A stretch of DNA of 64,000 nt from Sphingomonas cavernae (GTDB taxonomy: Bacteria; Pseudomonadota; Alphaproteobacteria; Sphingomonadales; Sphingomonadaceae), in the NCBI RefSeq assembly GCF_003590775.1, contig NZ_QYUM01000002.1:1364001-1428000 (forward strand), in the 5' to 3' direction. Under the pieces are notes generated by a model that was given only the letters and a program-made list of their open reading frames with translations, had not been told where the DNA came from and made no database searches. The translations under genes were made by a program, and so were the position numbers. Of this stretch, positions 50,806 through 60,143 are shown piece after piece; within the stretch, counting starts at the first letter, position 1; each line of letters starts with the position of its first letter.

Positions 50806-51746
50806 GCAGGGATTATGTGCCGATCGAGGGCGAGGCGAAGCCGGCGCGGGCCTTTCGGAACGTCATCATCGCAGTCGTCATCGCCTTTCTCGCGGGGCTG
50901 GTCGCGATGGGGTGGTTTCTGAAGAGCTGGAATGGCGGTGCGGGCTATCTCGGGCGGCAGGCGCCCGCTGCCAAGACCGACGCCGTCGCCGAACTCGATC
51001 GCAAGATTGATGCGCAGGGGATGGTCGCCAGCCCGCCCGTGCGGGCGGTGGTCGATCCGCAGGCGGCTGATGAACTGACCGCACGCGTGCGCGACCTGGA
51101 ACAGCGCATGGCGCGGATCAGCGTCAGTGCCGAAGCGGCGTCGGGCAACGCCGCGCGCGCCGAGGGGCTGCTTGTCGCCTTCGCTGCGCGCCGCGCGCTC
51201 GATCGCGGTGTAGCGCTCGGCTATATCGAGGGACAGTTGCGCGATCGCTTCGGCAACAGCCAGCCGCGCGAAGTGGCGACGGTGATCGCGGCCGCGCGCC
51301 AGCCAATCACGCTCGAGGAGTTGCAGATCAGCCTCAACGAACTCGGCCCCGAACTTGCAGGCGGTGGCGCCGATGCGAGCTGGTGGGATGGTTTTCGTCG
51401 CGAGATGAGTGAGCTTTTCGTCATCCGCAAGGCGGGAACGCCCTCGCCGGCGCCGACCGAGCGGCTGAGCCGCGCCAAGCGGCGCCTGGCCGGCGGGCAG
51501 GTCGACGCTGCGCTGGCCGAAGTCGCGCGCATGCCGGGCCGCGCCAGGGCAGAGAACTGGATGGCGGCTGCGCGCCGTTATATCGAGGCGCGCCGTGCGC
51601 TCGACGCGATCGAAACCGCCGCCATTCTCTCTCCGCGTACCCTCCGCACGCCAGAGCCCGCGCCCGCGGCGCCGACGGCTCCTGCGCCCGAGGCGTTGCC
51701 CGCGCCGCAGCCGGTGCCCGCTACGCCCGCGGCGCCGACGACTTAA
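50802..51746 (+). CDS. mitofilin/HemX-like inner-membrane protein
   Basis: ATG 50802 overlaps the hemD stop. The 314-residue protein has one N-terminal membrane helix (VIIAVVIAFLAGLVAMGWFL). A coiled-coil region follows (DELTARVRDLEQRMARISVSAEAASGNAARAE), then a helical periplasmic domain with SRAKRRLAGGQVDAALAEVARMPGRARAENWMAAARRYIEARRALDAIETAAIL and an Ala/Pro-rich tail. The layout matches alphaproteobacterial mitofilin (Mic60-like) proteins, which often follow hemD and shape internal membranes. Its link to heme synthesis is unclear. Confidence 0.87.
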   Translation: MSRDYVPIEGEAKPARAFRNVIIAVVIAFLAGLVAMGWFLKSWNGGAGYLGRQAPAAKTDAVAELDRKIDAQGMVASPPVRAVVDPQAADELTARVRDLEQRMARISVSAEAASGNAARAEGLLVAFAARRALDRGVALGYIEGQLRDRFGNSQPREVATVIAAARQPITLEELQISLNELGPELAGGGADASWWDGFRREMSELFVIRKAGTPSPAPTERLSRAKRRLAGGQVDAALAEVARMPGRARAENWMAAARRYIEARRALDAIETAAILSPRTLRTPEPAPAAPTAPAPEALPAPQPVPATPAAPTT

Positions 51747-53026
51747 TCGACGATCACGCCGCCCTTCATCACAAGGGGCGGTTTTTCGAGCACCGCGATA
51801 TTCGCGATCGGATCGCCGTCGACCGCGATCATGTCGGCATAGCGCCCGGGGGCAACCGCACCGACGTCCTTCTGCCAGCCGAGCAGGTCGGCGGCGACGC
51901 TGGTGGCGGACTGGATCGCCTGCATCGGCGTCATGCCGAAGCGCACCATATAGGCGAACTGACGCGCGTTGAGCCCGTGCGGATAAACCCCGGCATCGGT
52001 GCCATAGGCAATCTTGACCCCCGCCTTCACCGCCTTGGCGAAGCCCTGGCGCTGCGCCTCGGTGGTTTCCAGATTCTTGCGCAGATGCCCCTCGGGCCAG
52101 CCCTCCTTGCGGCCGATCTCGTCGATATAGTCGCCATTATAGACATCCATGACGAGCCATGTGCCACGCGCCTTCGCCAGCTTGATTCCCTCATCATCGA
52201 TCAGCGAGGCGTGTTCGATCGAGCGCACCCCATTCAGGATCGCGGTCCTGATGCCCTCGGCACCGTGCGCGTGCGCGGTGGCATAGCTTTTGTGAATCGC
52301 TGCCTGTTGCGTCACCGCGCGGATCTCGTCCGCGGTCATTTCGAGCTGGCCGGGCTCGGTCCCCTCGGCCAGCACCGCACCGGTCGCGATCATCTTGATG
52401 CTGTCGACGCCGTGCTGGAACAGATAGCGCGTCTTGAGCCTGGCATCGTTGGCGTCGCTATACACGCCGACGCGCATGTCCGCGGGCACGCTGACATCGG
52501 GTGCGAAGCCCGTCACTTCGCCGCCACCACCCGGCACCGTGATATAGGCGCCCACGACATTCATCCGCGGTCCGACGACACGCCCGGCATTGATTGCGTC
52601 GCGCAACGCGACATCGGTGAAGGCCCGAAAGCAACCGACGTCATGCACCGTGGTAAAGCCCGCCCGCAGCGTCTTGCGCGCATTCTCCGCGCCGACCAGC
52701 GCTACTTCCTGCGCCGAGTGGAGCAGCGGCTCGGCGACATTGTCGGTCTGCCCCCAGTCGGCCAGATGCGTGTGCATGTCGATCAGTCCGGGCAGCACAG
52801 TCTTTTGCGACCAGTCCACGATCTTCGCACCCTCGGGAGGCTGCGACCAGGGTTCGACCGCGACGATGCGTTCGTCGTCGACGCGGATGCGCTGGTCGGC
52901 GAGCACGCGGCCGTGCTCGACGTCGACCAGTCGGCCCGCGCGGACATAGACGGTCCCGGCGATGGCGGCTGACGCCGTCGACATCATGAGCGTGACGACG
53001 ATAGCTGCTACGAAAATACTCCTCAT
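51743..53026 (-). CDS. exported amidohydrolase family protein
   Basis: The 427-residue protein has a signal peptide ([24 protein letters not shown]). A metal-dependent amidohydrolase barrel follows: [21 protein letters not shown] (HxH site), [28 protein letters not shown] with the likely carboxylated Lys, [37 protein letters not shown], and [15 protein letters not shown]. This subgroup includes Xaa-Pro dipeptidase and imidazolonepropionase-like enzymes, so a peptide or lactam substrate in the periplasm is likely. It ends overlapping the mitofilin gene by four bases, tail to tail. Confidence 0.92.
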   Translation of the reverse strand: MRSIFVAAIVVTLMMSTASAAIAGTVYVRAGRLVDVEHGRVLADQRIRVDDERIVAVEPWSQPPEGAKIVDWSQKTVLPGLIDMHTHLADWGQTDNVAEPLLHSAQEVALVGAENARKTLRAGFTTVHDVGCFRAFTDVALRDAINAGRVVGPRMNVVGAYITVPGGGGEVTGFAPDVSVPADMRVGVYSDANDARLKTRYLFQHGVDSIKMIATGAVLAEGTEPGQLEMTADEIRAVTQQAAIHKSYATAHAHGAEGIRTAILNGVRSIEHASLIDDEGIKLAKARGTWLVMDVYNGDYIDEIGRKEGWPEGHLRKNLETTEAQRQGFAKAVKAGVKIAYGTDAGVYPHGLNARQFAYMVRFGMTPMQAIQSATSVAADLLGWQKDVGAVAPGRYADMIAVDGDPIANIAVLEKPPLVMKGGVIVD

Positions 53027-53116
53027 GCGCCCCTCTTTCCGTTGACGTTAGCGTCAGTCGACTTAGTCTCTGCCCAACTGAGAGCAAGCAAACCCATTGC
53101 GCAAGGGAGAGAGACG

Positions 53117-54166
53117 ATGCCGGGACCGCTTACCGGAATTCGCATTGTCGAGATGGCGGGCATTGGCCCGGGGCCCTTTGCGGGCATGATGCTGGCCGAT
53201 CATGGCGCCGAGGTGATCCGTATCGAGCGCGCGGGCGCGAAGGATCCGCGCGCGGCGCGTGATCCGCTGCTGCGCTCGCGCACAATCGTCGCGCTCGATC
53301 TCAAATCTCCCGAGGGGATCGCCGAACTGCGCGAACATGTGCGGTCTGCGGATGGACTGATCGAGGGTTTTCGACCCGGCGTGATGGAGCGGCTGGGGCT
53401 TGGCCCGGAGGTTTTGATGCGTGACAATCCGAAGCTTGTCTACGGCCGCATGACCGGCTGGGGTCAGACGGGTCCGCTCGCGCACGCCGCCGGGCACGAC
53501 ATCAACTATATCGCGCTGTCGGGCGCGCTTCACGCCTTTGGCCGCAGCGGTGCCAAGCCGACGCCCCCGGTCAACATGGTCGGCGATTTCGGCGGGGGCG
53601 CGATGATGCTCGTCTTCGGCATGCTGGCGGCGCTCCTGCACGTCCAGCGCGGAGGCGAAGGGCAGGTCGTCGACTGCGCGATGACCGACGGCTCTGCGCT
53701 GCTGATGGCCATGATCTGGGGCTTTCGTGCGCAGGGCATGTGGGGTGGAGGACGCGGCGAGAACCTGCTCGATACCGGCGCGCATTTCTACGACACCTAC
53801 GAGACCTCGGACCGAAAATTCATCTCGATCGGGTCGATCGAGCCGCAATTCTATGCGCTGCTGCGCGAAAAGGCTGGGCTGGCTGAGGATGCCGATTTCG
53901 ACGCGCAGCTCGATCCGCGGCAATGGCCCGCGCTCAAGGCGAAGCTCTCCGCGCTGTTCCTGACGCGCACGCGTGACGAATGGCGCGCGCTGATGGAGGG
54001 TACCGATATCTGCTTCGCCCCCGTGCTCGATTTCGACGAAGCGGTGGCGCATCCGCACAATGCGGCCCGCGCCACCTTCGTCGAGGCGGGAGGCGTGCTC
54101 CAGCCCGCCCCGGCGCCGCGTTATTCGGGGCTCGCGCTGACGCCACCGCGCATGGCGTCGGCTTAG
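53117..54166 (+). CDS. CaiB/BaiF CoA-transferase family protein (alpha-methylacyl-CoA racemase-like)
   Basis: ATG 53117 follows GGGAGAGAG. The 349-residue protein has the family III start [75 protein letters not shown], and the nucleophile-region Asp in [17 protein letters not shown]. The lack of a long C-terminal extension and the [11 protein letters not shown] motif fit alpha-methylacyl-CoA racemase better than a transferase. It would act on branched acyl-CoA. The gene stands alone. Confidence 0.92.
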   Translation: MPGPLTGIRIVEMAGIGPGPFAGMMLADHGAEVIRIERAGAKDPRAARDPLLRSRTIVALDLKSPEGIAELREHVRSADGLIEGFRPGVMERLGLGPEVLMRDNPKLVYGRMTGWGQTGPLAHAAGHDINYIALSGALHAFGRSGAKPTPPVNMVGDFGGGAMMLVFGMLAALLHVQRGGEGQVVDCAMTDGSALLMAMIWGFRAQGMWGGGRGENLLDTGAHFYDTYETSDRKFISIGSIEPQFYALLREKAGLAEDADFDAQLDPRQWPALKAKLSALFLTRTRDEWRALMEGTDICFAPVLDFDEAVAHPHNAARATFVEAGGVLQPAPAPRYSGLALTPPRMASA

Positions 54167-54173
54167 ACCGGGT

Positions 54174-54533
54174 TCAGCGGCAGCGCCCGCTCGACTTGTC
54201 GATCGCGCGGCCCGCGAGCGCGCCGACGCCCGCGCCTACGATCGCGCCCGCGGTCCGGTCGCCGCGATAGCCGACCACCTCGCGTCCGAGCAGCGCGCCC
54301 GCAGCCGCGCCGACGATCGTGCCCGTCGTGCCGCTGCGGCGGCAGCGATAGCCGCGGTCGCGGCCATAATAGCGATCGCCGCGATAGTCGCGACCGCGGT
54401 GGTAGCGACGATTATCGTCATCATCGTCTTCCCAGCGATCATCATCGGCAAGCGCCGGGGTCATCGGAACGACCATCGTGGCGGGCACCGCCATCGCCAT
54501 CGCCGCACCGAAAAGTGAAATCTTCCTGAGCAT
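54174..54533 (-). CDS. glycine-zipper exported protein (paralogue of 11769-12071)
   Basis: ATG 54533 follows AAGGGGAT and starts a signal peptide (MLRKISLFGAAMAMAVPATMVVPMTPALA). The 119-residue protein has a very acidic then Tyr/Arg-rich linker (DDDRWEDDDDDNRRYHRGRDYRGDRYYGRDRGYRCRRSG). A double Gly zipper follows, GTTGTIVGAAAGALLGREVV and RTAGAIVGAGVGALAGRAID, and it ends SSGRCR. The ending and zipper spacing match the protein at 11769. It is probably envelope-associated; function unknown. Confidence 0.85.
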   Translation of the reverse strand: MLRKISLFGAAMAMAVPATMVVPMTPALADDDRWEDDDDDNRRYHRGRDYRGDRYYGRDRGYRCRRSGTTGTIVGAAAGALLGREVVGYRGDRTAGAIVGAGVGALAGRAIDKSSGRCR

Positions 54534-54683
54534 GACCCGTATCCCCTTGCCGTGTCGCGACTTGTACCGCAGACAAGGCAAGCTATCGGCCCGCTGCGCT
54601 GAGCCGTGGCTGAATGCACGTGTCACGCGCGATTCATCTTTATAAGCGGCTTGTTAGCAACAGCGCTCACCATGCCCCGGCAA

Positions 54684-56210
54684 TCAACCGATGTCGAACT
54701 TCACCCCCTGCGCAAGTGGCAGGTCGTTCGAATAGTTGATGGTGTTGGTCGCGCGGCGCATATAGTTTTTCCAGGTATCGGAACCCGCCGCACGGCCGCC
54801 GCCCGTGGCCTTCTCGCCGCCGAACGCGCCGCCGATCTCGGCGCCGCTCGTCCCGATATTGACATTGGCGATCCCGCAGTCGCTGCCGCAGGCGGACTGG
54901 AACAGTTCGGCCTCGCGCACGTCGCGCGTGAAGATCGCCGAGGACAGCCCTTGCGGCACGCCGTTCTGAAGCGCGATCGCCTCTTCGAACTCACGATAGC
55001 TGAGCACATAGAGGATCGGTGCAAAGGTCTCTTCGCGGACGATATCGCTCTGCGCGGGCATCTCGACCAGTGCGGGGCGGACATAGAATCCTTCGCCCGG
55101 CGCCTCGACGCGTTCGCCACCCCAGACCGTGCCACCTTGCGCGCGTGCCGCGCCGAGCGCAGCCTGCATCGCGGTGAAGGCCAGTTGATCGATCAGCGGC
55201 CCGACATGGCTGGCTTCGTCGAGCGGACTGCCGATGGTCAGCGATCCGAACGCCGACTTGAGCTGGGTGACGAGCGTATCCTTGAGCGATTCGTGCACGA
55301 TCAATCGTCGAAGCGAGGTGCAGCGCTGCCCCGCGGTGCCTGCAGCCGCGAAGACGATACCCCTGAGAGCCAGGTCGAGATCGGCCGAGGGCGCGACGAT
55401 CGCGGCGTTGTTGCCGCCGAGCTCGAGGATCGCCCGACCGAAGCGGCCCGCGACGCGCACCGCGACGTCGCGGCCCATGCGCGTGCTCCCCGTCGCGCTC
55501 AGCACGGGCACGCCCGGATTCTCGGCGAGCAGCACCCCCAGTTCGGCGCCGCCAATCAGCGTCTGCACGAGATTGTCTGGCGCGGCCCCGAACTGGGCAA
55601 CCGCCTTCTCGAACAGCAAAGTGCAGGCCATCGCGGTAAGTGGCGTCTTTTCAGACGGTTTCCAGATCGCGGCATTGCCGCAGACCAGCGCCACCATCGT
55701 GCCCCAAGCCCAGACCGCGGCGGGAAAGTTGAATGCGGTGATCTGGCCGAACACGCCCATCGGGTGCCAGCTTTCAAGCAGCTTGTGCCCCGGGCGCTCG
55801 GTGGCGATGACAAGCCCGTGGAGCTGGCGCGACAGGCCGGTGGCGAACTCGCAGATGTCGATCACCTCCTGCACCTCGCCGCGCGCCTCGGTCAGGATCT
55901 TGCCGCACTCCATGCTGACGATGCGCGCCAGCGGCTCCTTGTGCGTGCGCAGGAGATCGCCATAGATCCGCACGAGCTGGCCGCGTTGCGGCGCAGGAAC
56001 TTCGCGCCATGCACGAAAGGCCGTCTGCGCGCGCGCAATCGCGGCGCGACCGTCGGCCAGGCTGTGCCGACTCAACCGTGCGAGTTCGTCGCCGTCGATC
56101 GGAGAGGCGGTGACAATCGTCTCGCCCGCCGCAACGGGAAACGCGATGCCCATTTCGGCGAAGAGTGCAGCGGCGTTCGCTGCGGTTTCGGAATCATGAG
56201 TGAGTGCCAA
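54684..56210 (-). CDS. aldehyde dehydrogenase, antiquitin/piperideine-6-carboxylate dehydrogenase type
   Basis: No ATG fits the N-terminus; a TTG at 56210 with AAAGAG upstream gives LALTHDSETAANAAALFAEMGIAFPVAAG. The 508-residue enzyme has EVPAPQRGQLVRIYGDLLRTHKEPLARIVSMECGKI, FNFPAAVWAWGTMVALVCGNAAIWKPSEKTPLTAMA, SATGSTRMGRDVAVRV, ILELGGNNAAIVAP (catalytic Glu) and AGTAGQRCTSLRRLIVHE (catalytic Cys). This profile fits ALDH7, which oxidises alpha-aminoadipic semialdehyde in lysine breakdown. The substrate is inferred from family likeness. Confidence 0.9.
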   Translation of the reverse strand: MALTHDSETAANAAALFAEMGIAFPVAAGETIVTASPIDGDELARLSRHSLADGRAAIARAQTAFRAWREVPAPQRGQLVRIYGDLLRTHKEPLARIVSMECGKILTEARGEVQEVIDICEFATGLSRQLHGLVIATERPGHKLLESWHPMGVFGQITAFNFPAAVWAWGTMVALVCGNAAIWKPSEKTPLTAMACTLLFEKAVAQFGAAPDNLVQTLIGGAELGVLLAENPGVPVLSATGSTRMGRDVAVRVAGRFGRAILELGGNNAAIVAPSADLDLALRGIVFAAAGTAGQRCTSLRRLIVHESLKDTLVTQLKSAFGSLTIGSPLDEASHVGPLIDQLAFTAMQAALGAARAQGGTVWGGERVEAPGEGFYVRPALVEMPAQSDIVREETFAPILYVLSYREFEEAIALQNGVPQGLSSAIFTRDVREAELFQSACGSDCGIANVNIGTSGAEIGGAFGGEKATGGGRAAGSDTWKNYMRRATNTINYSNDLPLAQGVKFDIG

Positions 56211-56282
56211 GGGAAGGCTCTTTCGGACAATATGGGTGTTGGGCGCGCATATAGTGCAGCGCTGCGCGCTTGGCGACACGCG

Positions 56283-56435
56283 CTATTCGGTGTCGTCGCT
56301 GTCCTTTGCGTCTTCGGCCGCCCGTACGTGCGCGGGCGCTTCGGCCGCGCCGCGCGCCTGCGCCTTTCTGCGTCTCAGATTCTGCCTCAGCGCCTCGGCC
56401 AATCGCCGCGCGCGTTCGTCATCCGCCTTGCCCAT
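56283..56435 (-). CDS. small conserved Arg/Ala-rich protein (50 residues)
   Basis: ATG 56435 opens MGKADDERARRLAEALRQNLRRRKAQARG, which matches a short conserved-looking helix pattern I associate with sphingomonad genomes. The tail is Ala/Asp-rich and ends SDDTE, with a TAG at 56283. It has no strong ribosome-binding site. It is transcribed toward the aldehyde dehydrogenase, 72 bp away. Its role is unknown; a basic amphipathic helix could bind RNA or a protein. Confidence 0.6.
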   Translation of the reverse strand: MGKADDERARRLAEALRQNLRRRKAQARGAAEAPAHVRAAEDAKDSDDTE

Positions 56436-56537
56436 GGGTCATTTCCAAGCAGATCGTGGCGATGCCCGCAAGCACGCCTTGACGAACGCCCACGCATTCG
56501 CCATAGGCCCGCTCCTGTTCGCGGTTCCGCGGAAAGT

Positions 56538-56612
<75 letters not shown>

Positions 56613-56683
56613 TTTTCCCGATATAGAAATGCCCCGCCCCGGGGGCAGCAAGGCGTCGACCCCCATGGCTGGCGGCTTATGGA

Positions 56684-56848
56684 CTATTCGGTTTCGGAGA
56701 GCGGCCGCCATTTGCGGTCATGGCAGCGATGGAGCCGCGTCGTGCAGTGCACGCATTCGCTGATCCAGCGACCGCGCTGGTCGGAAAAGGCACGTTCGCG
56801 CGACCGCATGTGCCCCAGGACGCCGCAAAGATACTTTCTGATACCCAT
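56684..56848 (-). CDS. small Cys-rich protein, possible zinc knuckle
   Basis: ATG 56848 gives a 54-residue product: MGIRKYLCGVLGHMRSRERAFSDQRGRWISECVHCTTRLHRC and then HDRKWRPLSETE. The ECVHC-x6-C-H arrangement with the earlier Cys-8/His-13 could bind one zinc ion. It is the second mini zinc protein in the window, after 12229-12444. The start is chosen because the longer frame to 56899 adds a short unlikely leader. Function unknown. Confidence 0.6.
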   Translation of the reverse strand: MGIRKYLCGVLGHMRSRERAFSDQRGRWISECVHCTTRLHRCHDRKWRPLSETE

Positions 56849-56921
56849 GGCGCGCCCGATATTTTCGGAAACGGGGCCTGTCCAGAGCCTAACGTGCACA
56901 GTGTCGCGAATTTTGCAGAAA

Positions 56922-58337
56922 TCATGGCATCGCCGCGCCCGGGGGTATGCGGTGCGGCACGAGTCCCAGCCGCTCGCGCTGCGTCCAGCGCGCCACCATC
57001 AGCACGGCAACCGCCGCCAGCCCGCTGGCCAGTCCCAGCCAGATCCCGACCCCGCGAAAGCCCAGCGTAAAGGCCATGATCGTCCCGACGCCGATGCCGA
57101 TTACCCAATAACCGACCGCCGCGAACAGCATTGGCACCCTTGTGTCCTGCAGGCCGCGCAGCACGCCCGCGCCTACCACCTGCGCGCCATCGACGATCTG
57201 GAACAACGCAGCGACCGCAAGGAACGAAACCGCGAGCGCGGCAACCTGCGCATTGGCGGGGTCGCCCAGGTCGAGGAATATGCCGATCAGCAATCGCGGC
57301 GCGGCGATCAACAGGATCGCGGTCGCGCACATGAAGCCGACGCCCATCGCCAGCGCCGTCCAACCCGCGCGCGCGATCATGGCGGGGTCACGCCGCCCGT
57401 GGCCGATGCCGACGCGCACCGTTCCCGCCTGCGCCAGCCCCATTGGCACCATGAAGGACAGTGCGGCGATCTGGATCGCAATCGCGTGCGCCGCCAATGA
57501 CGGCTTGTCGATCAGCCCCATCAGGAACACCGCTGCGTTGAACACCGTAACCTCGAGGCCGAGCGTGATCGCGATCGGCAGCCCCAGCTTCCAGACGTCA
57601 CGGTAGCGCGGCCAGTCGGGTACCCAGAAGCGGCCGAACAGGTGATAGCGGCGGAAGCGCCGATCGCCATAGACGACCGCGAGCATCCCGAAGAACATGA
57701 AGAAGCCCGAAAGCGTGCTGCCGATCCCTGCGCCCACCAGCCCCAATGCGGGCGCACCGAACTTGCCGAAAATCAGGATCCAGCAGGCCAGCAGATTGAA
57801 CGCCACGGTCGAGACCACGACGACCACGCCCCAGATCGGCTTCTCGAGCGCCGAGATATAGTTTCTCAGCGTCAGGTGGAGCAGGAACGGAAACAGCGCC
57901 CATTGCAGCGCGCGCAGAAACCTGCCCGCGTCCGCGGAGAGCGCGGGATCCTGCCCCATGGCGAGCAGGATCGCCTCGCCGTGCCAGAGCACCACCCAGA
58001 TCGGCACGCAGATCGTGGCTGCCGCCCACATCGTTTGGCGGACGGTACGGCGAATGTCGCGCACCGAATGAAGCCTGCGCCCGCGCTCGCTCGCGATCAT
58101 CGGCGATGCCGCCATGACCAGCCCCATGCCGAAGATCAGGAAGGCATTGTAGAGATTGACGCCAAGCGCCGCAGCGGCGAGCGAGTCCGCGCCCATCCGG
58201 CCGACAAGGATCAGGTCGGTGGCGTGGATTGCCGACCAGGCGAGGTTGCCGAGGATCAGCGGCAGCGCGAGGCGGAGCATCGCGCCCGCTTCGTGCCGCC
58301 ATGCGCCCCGATGCCTTTCTTCGCCCTGCACCCGCAT
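56922..58337 (-). CDS. MATE family efflux transporter
   Basis: The 471-residue protein has twelve membrane helices in two halves. Marks include MLRLALPLILGNLAWSAIHATDLILVGRMGADSLAAAALGVNLYNAFLIFGMGLVMAASPMIASERG in half one and KLGLPIAITLGLEVTVFNAAVFLMGLIDKPSLAAHAIAIQIAALSFMVPMGLAQAGTVRVGIGHGRRD in half two, the classic NorM pattern. MATE pumps expel cationic drugs with Na+ or H+. The real start may be nearer MLRL at residue 20. It stands alone. Confidence 0.94.
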   Translation of the reverse strand: MRVQGEERHRGAWRHEAGAMLRLALPLILGNLAWSAIHATDLILVGRMGADSLAAAALGVNLYNAFLIFGMGLVMAASPMIASERGRRLHSVRDIRRTVRQTMWAAATICVPIWVVLWHGEAILLAMGQDPALSADAGRFLRALQWALFPFLLHLTLRNYISALEKPIWGVVVVVSTVAFNLLACWILIFGKFGAPALGLVGAGIGSTLSGFFMFFGMLAVVYGDRRFRRYHLFGRFWVPDWPRYRDVWKLGLPIAITLGLEVTVFNAAVFLMGLIDKPSLAAHAIAIQIAALSFMVPMGLAQAGTVRVGIGHGRRDPAMIARAGWTALAMGVGFMCATAILLIAAPRLLIGIFLDLGDPANAQVAALAVSFLAVAALFQIVDGAQVVGAGVLRGLQDTRVPMLFAAVGYWVIGIGVGTIMAFTLGFRGVGIWLGLASGLAAVAVLMVARWTQRERLGLVPHRIPPGAAMP

Positions 58338-58514
58338 GCCTTTCTCGCCAACCGCCCGTCTCGTCGGGCCGGCCGCTATGCCAGCCCGATCGGGTGTTGG
58401 GAATGGGGCGTGTCGTCACGCGTTGGTCGCGCAGCGGTCGCCATTTGTCGCACCGATTGCGCGCACGGCATGCAAGCCACTATGTCGCGTGGCGACCGAT
58501 TGGGGAGGGACGAC

Positions 58515-59144
58515 ATGCGCTATGGATCTGCGGCGGCTGTGCTGATTGCCTTGGGATTGGCATCTGCGGGCGGGGCTCAGGAGCCGGCGAAGACCGAGGC
58601 GGGCCCAACCGTCCAGGCGCCACCCAAGCTGAGCGCGGGCCAGCGCAAATATCAGTCGATCTTTCCGGTCAACGTCCCCGACGAGGTTCTGGAACCGTTA
58701 AAGGCCGAGGAGGGCGTTTGGGATGCCGATGTCGAGCTCTATGTAGGCGATATCGCAAAGCAGCCGATCCGCAAAAAGGGTGTGCAGACCAATCGCCTCG
58801 CCTCGAAGGGAAACGCGATGCTCAACGCGTTCCGTTATGATGACGGTTCCTATGAAGGCACGGGCATGTGGGGCTGGGACGCGTACACCAATCGCTACAC
58901 CGGGGTGTGGATCGACAGCGACACGCATCTCGTGCGCCATGATATCGGCTATTACGATCTGCAAAGCCGGATCTTCCGCTGGGAAGCCGATACGATGCAG
59001 CCCGACGGGGTGACGACGCGGATGCGGATCGTGCAGCAGTTCAAGGGCGATGTCCGCACCTTCCAGATCGACGTGATGGATGCGAAGACCGGCCTGTTCA
59101 AAAAACTTATCTACATGACCTTCACGCGCCGCGCCGCACCCTGA
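58515..59144 (+). CDS. DUF1579-like exported protein
   Basis: ATG 58515 follows GGGGAGGGA and starts a signal peptide (MRYGSAAAVLIALGLASAGGAQ). The 209-residue product has a linker and then a lipocalin-like beta barrel: EEGVWDADVELYVGD, KGVQTNRLASKGNAMLNAFRYDDGSYEGTGMWGWDAYTNRYTGVWIDSDTHLVRHDIGYYD. It ends VRTFQIDVMDAKTGLFKKLIYMTFTRR. The Y-x-G-x-G-x-x-G-W-D segment is typical of DUF1579. Function unknown. It is convergent with a LysR gene. Confidence 0.8.
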   Translation: MRYGSAAAVLIALGLASAGGAQEPAKTEAGPTVQAPPKLSAGQRKYQSIFPVNVPDEVLEPLKAEEGVWDADVELYVGDIAKQPIRKKGVQTNRLASKGNAMLNAFRYDDGSYEGTGMWGWDAYTNRYTGVWIDSDTHLVRHDIGYYDLQSRIFRWEADTMQPDGVTTRMRIVQQFKGDVRTFQIDVMDAKTGLFKKLIYMTFTRRAAP

Positions 59145-60020
59145 TCAGGGCAGGCCGGCGGTGCATGCCCTCAGCAGCGCCGCCACCGCCTCGATCCGCG
59201 CAAGCCCGCGCGTGTCGGCATGGGTGACGAGCCAGAAGCTGCGCCTGATCTCGCGCTCCTCCGCCATGATCGGCGCGAGTTGCGCGTCACGGTCGCCGAT
59301 AAAGGCGGGCAGCACGCCGATCCCGGTGCCGCCCGCGATCAGCCGGTGCTGGATGTTGATGCTCGTGCTCCTGAGCGCCGGTTCGAGCCCCGCACCAATT
59401 TCTCCGAGATAATCGAGTTCGGGCGAATAGATGAATTCGGGAATATAGCTGATCAGCGCGTGGCGGCTCAGTTGCTCGACGCGTGTTGGCGTGCCGTGTG
59501 CCTCGAGATAGGCCCGCGACGCGTAGAGCCGCAGCCGATAATCGCTGAGCTTGGCTGCGACGAGCCGTCCGCTGCGCGGTCGCGCGAGCATGACCGCGAT
59601 ATCGGCCTCGCGCTTGGAGGGGTTGAGAAATCCCGAAGCGGTGATGATGTCGAGCTGGATATCGGGATGCGTGCGGTGAAATTCGGGCAGCGCCGGGACA
59701 AGCACCCAGGTCGCGAAACCCTCGGCCACGCTCAGGCGCACCTGCCCCGAAAGGCTCCGCGAATCGCCCGTCACCTCGCCCATCGCCGAAAGCGCGGCGC
59801 TCTCGATCGCCTCGGCGCGCGCGAACAAGGCCTGACCGCGTTCGGTCAGCAACCGCTCGCCGCCCGCGCTCTCGAACAATTGGGCGCCGAGCTGTTCGGA
59901 GAGTCGCGCCATGCGTCGTCCGATCGTCGTCGGATCGACGCCCAGCGCACGCGCCGCGGGAGCGATGCGGCGCGCGCGCGCCACCGCCAGGAAAACGCGC
60001 AGATCGTCCCAGTCGAACAC
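59145..60020 (-). CDS. LysR family transcriptional regulator of the valine-type operon
   Basis: The 291-residue regulator starts MFDWDDLRVFLAVARARRIAPAARALGVDPTTIGRRMARLSEQLGAQLFESAGGERLLTERG (winged helix, residues 1-62), followed by the substrate-binding domain. It diverges from mmsA across 123 bp holding repeated TGCAA half-sites, including TGCAA-AA-TTGCA at 60036-60047. This arrangement is typical of a regulator of the adjacent catabolic operon. Confidence 0.92.
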   Translation of the reverse strand: MFDWDDLRVFLAVARARRIAPAARALGVDPTTIGRRMARLSEQLGAQLFESAGGERLLTERGQALFARAEAIESAALSAMGEVTGDSRSLSGQVRLSVAEGFATWVLVPALPEFHRTHPDIQLDIITASGFLNPSKREADIAVMLARPRSGRLVAAKLSDYRLRLYASRAYLEAHGTPTRVEQLSRHALISYIPEFIYSPELDYLGEIGAGLEPALRSTSINIQHRLIAGGTGIGVLPAFIGDRDAQLAPIMAEEREIRRSFWLVTHADTRGLARIEAVAALLRACTAGLP

Positions 60021-60035
60021 GGCTCAATCCTGTGC

Positions 60036-60047
60036 TGCAAAATTGCA
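60036..60047. promoter_or_regulatory. candidate LysR binding dyad TGCAA-AA-TTGCA
   Basis: A perfect 5-bp dyad right next to the LysR start, with further TGCAA or TTGCA half-sites at about 60058 and 60077. A second dyad, GGAAT-N6-ATTCC, lies near 60102-60117. LysR proteins usually bind two or more such sites across the divergent promoter. Confidence 0.5.
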
Positions 60048-60143
60048 TGAACAAACTGCAATTATGTCGCCTTGAATGCAAATTCACAATGGCCGATGAG
60101 AGTCTGGAATATGCTCATTCCATAATATCGAGAGGATGCCCCC